A DNA stretch of 47,336 nucleotides from Nitrospirota bacterium. GTDB taxonomy: Bacteria; Nitrospirota; Nitrospiria; Nitrospirales; Nitrospiraceae. The notes below the pieces were generated by a model. That model searched no databases. It saw nothing but the letters and a program-made list of their open reading frames with translations, and was not told where the DNA came from. Where the stretch lies: the NCBI GenBank assembly GCA_028876065.1, contig JAGWTI010000015.1, positions 1 to 47,336 on the forward strand, read 5' to 3'. A program made the position numbers and the translations under genes. Each line of letters starts with the position of its first letter. Position 1 is the first letter of the stretch. This document shows positions 40,738 to 47,336 of the stretch, piece after piece.

Positions 40738-42080
40738 CCGGCCCGCCGCTCCCCCCGCAGAGCGCTCTCCTGACCGATCTCTACCAACTCACCATGCTCC
40801 AGACCTACGTCGAACAGGGCATGGAGGAGCCGGCGGTGTTTGAATTCTTTGTCCGCAAGCTGCCGGCCCATCGTGGATTCTTGCTGGCAGCCGGCCTGGA
40901 GCAAGTAATCGAGTATCTCGAAACGCTCCGCTTCTCGGACTGGGAACTGGATTGGCTGAAGACGAGCGGGAAAGTGTCCGCCTCGTTCGTGGATTACCTG
41001 GCACGCCTCCGCTTCGGGGGGGATGTCCAGGCGATGCCGGAAGGCACCCCGCTCTTCCCGAACGAGCCGGTCCTGCGCCTGATCGCGCCGCTGCCCCAGG
41101 CGCAACTCGTCGAAACCCGCCTGATCAACCTGCTGCATTTTCAGACGGCGATCGCGTCGAAAGCAGCCAGGCTCGTGTTGCTGGCGCAGGGCAAACCGCT
41201 CATCGATTTCGGACTGCGCCGCGCCCACGGCGCGGAGGCCGGCCTGCTCGCCGCACGGGCCAGCTATCTGGCCGGCTTCGTCGGCACGGCGACAGTGCTG
41301 GCCGGCGCGCAATTCAACATCCCCGTGTACGGCACGATGGCTCATTCCTTTGTCCAAGCCCACACCGACGAAAGCGACGCGTTCGAGCGCTTCGCCCGGT
41401 CGCATCCCGACAACGTCGTCTTGCTGCTGGACACCTACGACACGGAAGCCGCCGCAGAAAAAGTCGTAGCCCTGGCGCCTCGTCTGACACAACGGGGCAT
41501 CACGATCACCGGGGTCCGCCTCGACAGCGGCGACCTCGCCGCCCATGCGCGCCAAGTCCGCCGCATCCTGGATGACGGAGGCTTGCGACACGTGCAGATA
41601 CTCGCCAGCGGCAACATCGACGAAGCAGCCCTGCGACGCCTCGTCGAGGCGGAGGCGCCGATCGACGCCTTCGCGGTAGGCACACACGTCACGACATCCT
41701 CCGATGCGCCATACATGGATTGCGCCTACAAATTGCAGGAGTATGCGGGACGACCGTGTCGGAAACGGTCGGAAGGGAAGGCCACCTGGCCGGGAAGAAA
41801 GCAGGTCTATCGGACGTATGGGCCGGACGGCCGGATGGCCGGCGACATCGTCACGCTGGAGAGCGACACACAGGATGGCACCGCGCTGCTCCAGCCGGTC
41901 ATGCAGGCAGGCAAACGGCTGACGGCTCCGCGCCAGCCGGCCGACATCCGGGCCTCGATCGCCGGCGCGCTTGCGCACATACCGGAGCCGCTGCGGACGC
42001 TGCAGGACGGCGCGCCCTACCCGGTCCGGATTTCGCAGGCTCTGCAAGACTTGGCCGCATCGGTCGACCGGGGCCGTTAG
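40734..42080 (+). CDS. pncB: Nicotinate phosphoribosyltransferase
   Basis: Converts nicotinate and PRPP to nicotinate mononucleotide, the step after PncA. 448 residues. Family features: LTDLYQLTMLQTYVEQGM at the N-terminus, DFGLRRAHGAEAGLLAARASYLAGFVGT, the phosphoribosyl loop TYDTEAAAEKV and GVRLDSGDLAAHARQVR, and SGNIDEAALRRLVE with FAVGTHVTTSSDAP. The GTG start overlaps the pncA stop by 4 bases. Sequence length and motifs fit the short bacterial form. Confidence 0.95.
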   Translation: MTGPPLPPQSALLTDLYQLTMLQTYVEQGMEEPAVFEFFVRKLPAHRGFLLAAGLEQVIEYLETLRFSDWELDWLKTSGKVSASFVDYLARLRFGGDVQAMPEGTPLFPNEPVLRLIAPLPQAQLVETRLINLLHFQTAIASKAARLVLLAQGKPLIDFGLRRAHGAEAGLLAARASYLAGFVGTATVLAGAQFNIPVYGTMAHSFVQAHTDESDAFERFARSHPDNVVLLLDTYDTEAAAEKVVALAPRLTQRGITITGVRLDSGDLAAHARQVRRILDDGGLRHVQILASGNIDEAALRRLVEAEAPIDAFAVGTHVTTSSDAPYMDCAYKLQEYAGRPCRKRSEGKATWPGRKQVYRTYGPDGRMAGDIVTLESDTQDGTALLQPVMQAGKRLTAPRQPADIRASIAGALAHIPEPLRTLQDGAPYPVRISQALQDLAASVDRGR

Positions 42081-42199
42081 CGCGCCTCCGCCATGCCGGC
42101 GCCAGTCGCCTTGTGTCCGCCGTTCCCGTTCTGACTCGTCGACGAGGCAACCGCTGCCCAGTAGACGGGTCTCGCTGCTTGTCTTGGAGAACCGGCATC

Positions 42200-42943
42200 G
42201 TGACATGTCGGCGCCCGACAATCGCCCTGACGGGTTTCGCGCTCCTGCTCCTCAGCTGCACGAACTCTCAGGATGGTGTGGTGATGGCGGATCCCTCCCG
42301 CCAAACCGAACGGGATGCCATGGTCGCCGATCAGATCGTCCCGCGCGGCATCACGGACCCCGGCGTGCTCGCCGCGTTGCGCCGCGTCCCCCGTCATCGC
42401 TTCGTTCCGGATTCGCACGCCCGGTTCGCCTACGCCGACAGGCCCCTCCCGATCGGGCACGGGCAGACGATTTCGCAACCCGCCGTCGTCGCGTTCATGA
42501 CCGAAGCACTCGCGTTACAGGGGCGGGAGAAGGTGCTCGAGATCGGAACCGGCTCGGGATACCAGGCTGCCGTGCTGGCCGAACTCGCGTCGCGAGTCTT
42601 CACGATCGAGCTCGTGGAGCCCCTGGCGAAGCAGGCGGCGCAGCGCCTGGCGGAACTCGGCTACGTGAACGTCATCGTGCGGGCGGGTGACGGCTATCGA
42701 GGCTGGCCGGAAGAAGCGCCGTTCGACGCCATCATCGTCACGGCCGCCACGGACCAGGTTCCCCAACCGCTCCTCGACCAGCTGGCGCTTGGAGGACGCC
42801 TGATTCTTCCCCTCGGAGCGTCCTTCCAGAAACTGACCCTCTACCGCCGCACCAAAGACGGGTATGAACGGACCGACCTCATCCCCGTGCGCTTCGTGCC
42901 CCTGCTCCACGATGACCGTCAGCCTCACACCGGCACACCGTGA
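42200..42943 (+). CDS. pcm: Protein-L-isoaspartate O-methyltransferase, possibly exported
   Basis: Repairs isoaspartyl residues using SAM. 247 residues from GTG 42200, which has GGAG upstream at rather long spacing; this start gives a lipoprotein-type N-terminus with LLLLSC (Cys20). An internal ATG at 42284 would give a 219-residue cytoplasmic form of the usual family length. Motifs: MVADQIVPRGITDPGVLAALRRVPRH, IGHGQTISQP, SAM-binding VLEIGTGSGYQAAVLAEL and a C-terminal LGGRLILPLG. The long form would sit in the periplasm without an obvious SAM supply, so the start site matters. Confidence 0.9.
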   Translation: MTCRRPTIALTGFALLLLSCTNSQDGVVMADPSRQTERDAMVADQIVPRGITDPGVLAALRRVPRHRFVPDSHARFAYADRPLPIGHGQTISQPAVVAFMTEALALQGREKVLEIGTGSGYQAAVLAELASRVFTIELVEPLAKQAAQRLAELGYVNVIVRAGDGYRGWPEEAPFDAIIVTAATDQVPQPLLDQLALGGRLILPLGASFQKLTLYRRTKDGYERTDLIPVRFVPLLHDDRQPHTGTP

Positions 42944-42979
42944 TGCGATCCAGGTCCCCGCGGGCCACACGCCTCCACA

Positions 42980-42988
42980 TGCTATACT
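42980..42988 (+). promoter_or_regulatory. Extended -10 promoter before the small exported protein gene
   Basis: TG-C-TATACT (box at 42983-42988), the same extended -10 as before pncA, lies about 20 bases before the ATG at 43009. No clear -35 box. Confidence 0.45.
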
Positions 42989-43008
42989 GGCCGACGAGGA
43001 GGTGGACC

Positions 43009-43272
43009 ATGAGGACAGTACGAGCCATCATCTGCTGTGTGGCCTTGGGGTGCAGCGCGGCGACAGGCGCGGCGGCACAGGCCGGCGAGGCCCAGAAGCA
43101 AGAGGACAAGAAAGGTCTCACCGTGGACGATCTAGGGCGAGGGCTGAAGAGCGCGGGGCAGAACATCGAGAAGGAGATCCCCAAAATCGGCCCGGCCATC
43201 GGGGAAACGGTCAAAAAACTCACCGGCAAAGATACGCAGTCAGAGCAGAAGCCCGCGAAGCAGGGCAAATAG
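43009..43272 (+). CDS. Small exported protein of unknown function
   Basis: An 87-residue protein from the ATG at 43009, with a strong GAGGAGGT ribosome site. Signal peptide about 1-24 (IICCVALGCSAATGAAAQ), without a strict lipobox. The mature part is short, charged and helix-prone (GLTVDDLGRGLKSAGQNIEKEIPKIG), Lys-rich at the end, and resembles small periplasmic coiled-coil peptides. No family recognised. Confidence 0.65.
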   Translation: MRTVRAIICCVALGCSAATGAAAQAGEAQKQEDKKGLTVDDLGRGLKSAGQNIEKEIPKIGPAIGETVKKLTGKDTQSEQKPAKQGK

Positions 43273-43445
43273 GCCGGTCGTACGCGGCTTCCTGACGTTC
43301 CTGGCACGTCTCCCGCCTCGCTCGCCCCGGCTCCCGCCCACACGGTATGACGTAAGTCGCCATGTCGCAGAAAATTCCTGATGAGGCACCCCACACCTTC
43401 GGTATCGGATAGCTGTGCGGTATCCTGTTCGGCGGCTGAAGGCAG

Positions 43446-43772
43446 CTAGATAGGAGAGAGCGTGGTCGCGATGTGCTGATCGATGAACTGCGCGAGCTGA
43501 CTGTCGTGCGCGGCGGAAATGGAGGTAATACGTCCTCCCAGGCGGGGCGGGACGGTATGGGTCACGAGAATGTGACAGCAGATGGGCGCCCCGTCAGTGA
43601 GGGCAAACGTCACTTCGAGTTGGTCCCCCTGGGAGACGGGGAGAGCGGTGCTGAGCCCCATCCCTTTGGTGGTCAGTTCGGTGATGGAGCAGGCAGCCAC
43701 CTCCGATCCCCGCCGAACGGTTCCCTCACGGGCAATGCTGATTCGGAAGAGAGCCCGTTGCACTCGTGTCAC
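43446..43772 (-). CDS. PilZ-like domain protein
   Basis: A 108-residue reading from GTG 43772, chosen because AAGGAG lies six bases before it; a longer frame to 43886 has no comparable site. The sequence has the PilZ beta-barrel pattern: RISIAREGTV, a DxSxxG-like position occupied by SITELTTKGMGLST, LEVTFAL and GGRITSIS. The N-terminal RxxxR c-di-GMP motif is not clearly present, so binding is uncertain. It lies 114 bases downstream of a GGDEF gene on the same strand, a natural synthase-receptor pairing. Confidence 0.65.
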   Translation of the reverse strand: MTRVQRALFRISIAREGTVRRGSEVAACSITELTTKGMGLSTALPVSQGDQLEVTFALTDGAPICCHILVTHTVPPRLGGRITSISAAHDSQLAQFIDQHIATTLSPI

Positions 43773-43886
43773 GGAACACTCCTTGGTCGTAGCCCGCCTA
43801 GCTGGTGGGCGTGCTATCGAAGGCTGTATCGGTGCGAAAGCTTCTACACTTGAGTCGTGAGACCCTGTGCCCAATATTCCCATCAC

Positions 43887-44960
43887 TTAAACCCTGGCGA
43901 GCCGACTTCGCCCTGCATCACTTCCGAGCCTATCCGCTTCGATCTTGCTCCGACTTGCCACCCCGTCCCGAGTCCTGGTCTTGACGCGATACATCGCTTG
44001 GTCCGCGGCACGGATCAAATCCTTTTGTACGGCTCCGTCCTCGGGGAACGTCGCGACGCCGAAGCTCGCCGTAAGCCTGACCCCCCGACCCAACGTCCTC
44101 AGGAACCGGTGCGACCGCACCAGGCGCCGCAATCGGTGCGCCACGCAGAAAGCGCCCTCGGCCCCGGTCTCCGGCAGCGTCACGACGAATTCGTCGCCGC
44201 CGTAGCGGAAGATCCTGTCGCTCTTGCGCAGCTTGCCCTTGACGAGTTGCGCCAACTCGCGCAGGGCCAGGCTGCCCGCAAGGTGACCGTGACGGTCGTT
44301 CACATCCTTCAGATGGTCCAGATCGAAGAACAGGATGGACAAGGTGCGCCTGTACCGCCGGACCCGATCCAATTCCTCATCCAGATACGCATCCAGGTAC
44401 CGACGGTTGAAGGTGGTGGTCAAATCGTCCTGGATCGTCTTCCGTTGCAGCTCGGCGACCTGCCTGAGGAGATGCGTGCGCTCCAGGCAACTCTGCACGA
44501 CGATCTCCAGCATGTCCCGGCTCACTGGCGTGGCCAAGCAGTACAAGGCCCCTCGCTTCACCGCATGCCGGCGAAACTGGTTGTTGTGACTGTCCCCCAG
44601 CAACACGACGGACGCATTGGGGTAACGCCGGACGATCCGCTCCGTCAGTTCCAGCCTGCCAATACGTGGGATTTCCTGCCCCAGGAAAATCGCATCGTAG
44701 ACCCGGATCTGCACCCGTTTCAGCGCCAGAGCAGCCGTGGTGACTACATCCACCTGCAATCCCTGCCGTTCCAGCAGCTCCTGGACCTGCTGCCGGGCAC
44801 GGTGATCCTTGTCCGCTATGAGAATGCGTCTCTTGGCCAAGGAGGCTGGGCTCTTATCCTCACTCAGCGGGGCTAGGTGCCCGGCGGGAATCCGCCGCCG
44901 CTCCACCTTCTGCTGAGTCTGCAGCGGATGACCGCTTCGCTTCTTGGCTGTTACAGGCAC
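43887..44960 (-). CDS. Diguanylate cyclase with degenerate receiver domain
   Basis: A 357-residue protein. Residues about 45-160 have a response-regulator receiver fold, but the phospho-acceptor Asp position is Gly94 (IFLGQEIP) and the conserved Lys position is Thr144 (LATP), so phosphorylation seems impossible. A short coiled linker leads to an intact GGDEF domain with the active site at 254-258 and an inhibitory RxxD site (R245-D248) just upstream. It should make c-di-GMP and be feedback inhibited. The GTG start has GGGAGG upstream. The PilZ-like gene follows. Confidence 0.92.
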   Translation of the reverse strand: MPVTAKKRSGHPLQTQQKVERRRIPAGHLAPLSEDKSPASLAKRRILIADKDHRARQQVQELLERQGLQVDVVTTAALALKRVQIRVYDAIFLGQEIPRIGRLELTERIVRRYPNASVVLLGDSHNNQFRRHAVKRGALYCLATPVSRDMLEIVVQSCLERTHLLRQVAELQRKTIQDDLTTTFNRRYLDAYLDEELDRVRRYRRTLSILFFDLDHLKDVNDRHGHLAGSLALRELAQLVKGKLRKSDRIFRYGGDEFVVTLPETGAEGAFCVAHRLRRLVRSHRFLRTLGRGVRLTASFGVATFPEDGAVQKDLIRAADQAMYRVKTRTRDGVASRSKIEADRLGSDAGRSRLARV

Positions 44961-45120
44961 AGTCCACCCCTCCCCGATGGCATGAAGAGCACGCCCTCAC
45001 GTTGCCTTATCGGCTTGAGAGGGTGAAATCTTTAATAGATGCGGCAGCTTAAGAGGTATGGGCAAATACGAGCGAATAGCTCGGTCTGGTTAGCCTGAAA
45101 TGTGGGCATCTACTCATCCA

Positions 45121-45158
45121 GAAGAAGGAAGCCCCACCAGCCTGGGCTTCAATTCTTC
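45121..45158. repeat. Hairpin-forming inverted repeat
   Basis: GAAGAAGGAAGCCC (45121-45134) pairs with GGGCTTCAATTCTTC (45144-45158) around a 9-base loop, with one small bulge. It is not followed by a T run on either strand. Confidence 0.5.
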
Positions 45159-45234
45159 CGGCTCATTGACGTTAAAGCCAGCCAAGCAGAACAAGCAGGC
45201 ATCATCCAACGTCATGAGTGCACAACAAAAGACA

Positions 45235-45271
45235 AACAAAAAGCCCGCTGACCGTTCGATCAGCGGGCTTT
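45235..45271 (-). terminator. Intrinsic terminator, copy A
   Basis: A 12-base perfect stem (AAAGCCCGCTGA and its complement) with an 8-base loop, followed on the minus strand by a T-rich run. It terminates the DUF5677 transcript. The 37-base segment matches the terminator after 5S rRNA (46554-46590) at 36 positions. Confidence 0.85.
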
Positions 45272-45307
45272 GCTTTAACCCAGCAGAGGTTCATCCCTCG
45301 GGGTCAA

Positions 45308-45330
45308 GAAACGGTTCCTGACACCATTTC
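45308..45330. repeat. Short REP-like palindrome
   Basis: GAAACGGT and ACCATTTC (7 of 8 paired) flank TCCTGAC. The GGTTCCTGACACC core resembles short palindromes found near REP-associated Y1 transposases in other bacteria; no such transposase gene is in the window. Confidence 0.4.
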
Positions 45331-45337
45331 TTTCCTC

Positions 45338-46156
45338 CTATGCTAGCCCCGCTCGCGCTCCCCACTCGTTTAGCCACTTCTGCAAGGTATCATCGGATAT
45401 CCGACGAAAGATCATGTTCCAGCGCTTTAGGATTCTAACAAACCATGTGGCGTTGCAGAAAACCGCGTTGTAACCACTTCGCGGGGACGCTTCGACCATT
45501 GGCACTTCGTCAACATCGCCTTGGAGTGAAAGGATCAAGCCCCATCCACTTGGATGGGCGAAGCCAGATACATCCCGATAGTAGAATTCGTATTCCCAGT
45601 TTAGATTTGGATACGTTGCTCGCAGCGGACCAACAATAACGCGAACTCGCTCTTCCAGTCTAGGAAGTAAGCTCATCGTGCCAGGCCCTCTTCCATGACG
45701 TCGAAGCACAGCATCTCTTTCACGGAGCATGCCCTCTCGTTGTTCCGGTCTAATCTCATCTCGGTCTTGCCCAAGTTGTTCAAGGAAGTGTGCTTGCTTC
45801 AGTGCAAACTCATCGAGCAGCAACTGTGCACGGTGTTCAGGGTCCAAACAAATCCATTCTAGCGTGACGAACGTTTCATAGTGCGTTCGGGTAAGCACAA
45901 AAGCATCGTCCCAGAGGCGCCGCGTACGCTGCGGGCTTGTCAGGAGTTGCACGGCCTCGAAGGTTTTAACTGAGCGCCCAAAGGCGATACCGACAACATG
46001 GTCTATGGTGCCGTTCATATGCAAACCACCCTCCCTCTCAAGTGGCGCAAGAATCAGTGGAACAATTTGGGCATTCCAAAAATTCTCATTTGCGGTCCAG
46101 ATTCTTACCATTTCTGTAAGGTGTCCAGCTCCATGTTCCTCCTGAGAGCAATCCAT
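45338..46156 (-). CDS. DUF5677-like protein, likely acquired
   Basis: A 272-residue soluble, helix-rich protein with no signal peptide. The segment FVLTRTHYETFVTLEWICLDPEHRAQLLLDEF and the later FYYRDVSGFAHPSGWG fit the DUF5677 family, whose members often occur in genomic islands and have no established biochemical role. The His and Asp/Glu residues of these segments are conserved in members I know. GGAGG lies seven bases before the ATG. GC content and codon choice differ visibly from the surrounding genes. It lies alone between two copies of the same terminator. Confidence 0.65.
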   Translation of the reverse strand: MDCSQEEHGAGHLTEMVRIWTANENFWNAQIVPLILAPLEREGGLHMNGTIDHVVGIAFGRSVKTFEAVQLLTSPQRTRRLWDDAFVLTRTHYETFVTLEWICLDPEHRAQLLLDEFALKQAHFLEQLGQDRDEIRPEQREGMLRERDAVLRRHGRGPGTMSLLPRLEERVRVIVGPLRATYPNLNWEYEFYYRDVSGFAHPSGWGLILSLQGDVDEVPMVEASPRSGYNAVFCNATWFVRILKRWNMIFRRISDDTLQKWLNEWGARAGLA

Positions 46157-46194
46157 TCACGAACCTCCACGTGTTTGGAGAAGGAATATGGGAC

Positions 46195-46223
46195 AGGCTA
46201 CTTTTCCATGAGACTCGTGTCAA
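46195..46223 (-). promoter_or_regulatory. Promoter of the DUF5677 gene
   Basis: On the minus strand, a perfect TTGACA (46223-46218), a 17-base spacer and TAGCCT (46200-46195), about 40 bases before the start codon. Confidence 0.6.
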
Positions 46224-46275
46224 CTTCTTAACCAAGGCGATTATCATAAAGGCGGTCACCATATATGTTCCGCAA

Positions 46276-46309
46276 GCCGGTCGCCATGTGACAGCGAATG
46301 GCGACCGGC
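46276..46309. repeat. Perfect 12-base hairpin
   Basis: GCCGGTCGCCAT (46276-46287) and ATGGCGACCGGC (46298-46309) form a perfect stem with a 10-base loop. No T run follows on either strand, so it is not an ordinary terminator. It may be the end of a mobile element or an RNA structure. Confidence 0.6.
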
Positions 46310-46335
46310 CACCCTCTCCTCTCAAGCTGCCGGCG

Positions 46336-46533
46336 CTGGTGTGCCAGGGCTCAGAGCGACCTTCGCCGGAGGAGCGGGGCACCCACCGTGGCACTGGCGG
46401 GAAGGAAGGCTGGAACTGACCAAAGCACCGCGATCGTCCGATCGCGGCTGTGGGAATTCCAGAAGGTTTCCGCCCGCCAGAGCCCGGGAGGGTCGCTCCG
46501 AGAGGTGCGGGAGTGATTGAGCCCTGGTGCACC
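46336..46533. repeat. Large imperfect inverted repeat of about 200 bases
   Basis: The two halves mirror each other around 46437. Matching blocks from centre outward are CCGCGATCG/CGATCGCGG (46428-46447), CTGGAA/TTCC-AG, CTGGCGGG/CCCGCCAG (46394-46401 and 46473-46480), GAGCGACC/GGTCGCTC and CCAGGGCTCA/TGAGCCCTGG. The arms have small insertions relative to each other. The form fits a miniature inverted-repeat element or a long structured RNA. Confidence 0.65.
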
Positions 46534-46553
46534 GCAGCCTCCTGCCGCCGGAA

Positions 46554-46590
46554 AACAAAAAGCCCGCTGACCTTTCGATCAGCGGGCTTT
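46554..46590 (-). terminator. rRNA operon terminator, copy B
   Basis: A 12-base stem with an 8-base loop directly downstream of the 5S gene on the minus strand, followed by T-rich sequence. It differs from copy A at one position in 37. Confidence 0.9.
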
Positions 46591-46597
46591 CTAAAAT

Positions 46598-46717
<120 letters not shown>

Positions 46718-46741
46718 CTCTGAAGAATTGTACCATTGCGT

Positions 46742-46811
46742 GATTGAATCATTTGATCATTGGGAGATTTCCCGACAATCGGCAATGACCCAATCGGTCA
46801 ATCGTCAATTC
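46742..46811 (-). other. 23S-5S spacer with imperfect inverted repeat
   Basis: The 125-base spacer contains two arms (46742-46764 and 46789-46811), strongest at ATTGGG/CCCAAT, that could form a processing stem for cutting the precursor. Pairing is imperfect. No tRNA gene is in the spacer. Confidence 0.45.
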
Positions 46812-46842
46812 TTTGAAGACCACGTCTGTCAGGAGCACCGTA

Positions 46843-47336
<494 letters not shown>

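Larger units (their letters stand above)
44961..45337. other. Intergenic stretch with repeats and no credible gene
   Basis: A gap of 377 bases between the GGDEF gene and the DUF5677 gene. It has a lower GC content than the flanking core genes and holds a hairpin (45121-45158), a terminator copy (45235-45271) and a short palindrome (45308-45330). No open frame with a ribosome site and coding character was found. Confidence 0.6.
46157..46553. other. Intergenic stretch rich in inverted repeats
   Basis: About 400 bases between the DUF5677 gene and the rRNA terminator. It holds the DUF5677 promoter, a 12-base perfect hairpin and a large imperfect inverted repeat. Short open frames exist but show no ribosome site or coding bias. 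Confidence 0.6.

Noticed and set aside
44961-45100. Possible c-di-GMP riboswitch before the GGDEF gene
   Set aside because: The conserved riboswitch core motifs were not found on the minus strand of this leader.
45100-45321. A 73-codon open frame on the plus strand
   Set aside because: It reads through the terminator stem and repeat sequence and has no ribosome site.

Overview
The window is a high-GC, densely coded bacterial chromosome segment from a diderm. Evidence for an outer membrane is the large number of lipobox proteins, an Mla-type lipid transport operon and RseP. The mix of CsgG, DUF799, LPP20 and DUF4384 envelope proteins, a GAF-PilB ATPase, a caspase-like lipoprotein and the rRNA sequence style suggests Nitrospirota, probably a Nitrospira-like nitrifier. 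That assignment is inference; the partial 23S and the 5S at the right end would settle it.

Layout. (1) 29-4369, plus strand: an HtrA-like protease, a family 4 uracil-DNA glycosylase, and a three-gene lipoprotein group ending in a caspase-like protease. (2) 4400-8864, minus strand: tldD, pmbA, two YbhB/YbcL proteins and an acidic unknown protein, read from a promoter that is divergent from the next block. (3) 8999-15084, plus strand: uppS-cdsA-dxr-rseP-proS, a housekeeping block for isoprenoids, phospholipids and envelope stress. (4) 15241-17571, plus strand: a GAF-PilB/GspE ATPase closed by a strong two-way terminator. (5) 17651-32497, minus strand: about 15 kb and eleven genes in one apparent transcription unit with a clear promoter near 32594-32622. 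Nearly every product is exported: one CsgG-like lipoprotein, two DUF799/GNA1162-like lipoproteins, a FlgT-like protein, a CHASE2 nucleotide cyclase, a DUF799-FN3-beta-helix fusion, three LPP20-like paralogues, a TPR-SLH lipoprotein, an MltC-like lytic transglycosylase and a DUF4384 protein. This is the best candidate for an undescribed envelope-spanning assembly. (6) 32665-36238, minus strand: mlaE-mlaF-mlaD followed by a TPR lipoprotein. (7) 36311-44960: a sodium:solute symporter, small exported proteins, NAD salvage (pncA-pncB), an isoaspartyl methyltransferase with a possible lipoprotein signal, a small exported protein, and a GGDEF gene with a PilZ gene downstream. (8) 44961-47336: a repeat-rich, lower-GC stretch with a DUF5677 gene lying between two near-identical copies of a terminator, then 5S and partial 23S rRNA genes read on the minus strand.

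How the genes may work together. Block 5 combines outer-membrane pore or ring folds (CsgG, FlgT, LPP20, DUF799), a wall-anchoring or wall-binding protein (SLH), a wall-opening enzyme (lytic transglycosylase) and a membrane sensor-cyclase. That is what a trans-envelope machine or large surface structure would need, yet no flagellar or curli structural gene is present. The caspase-like lipoprotein in block 1 carries an N-terminal domain resembling the DUF799/CsgG type, so the two regions may be related in function.
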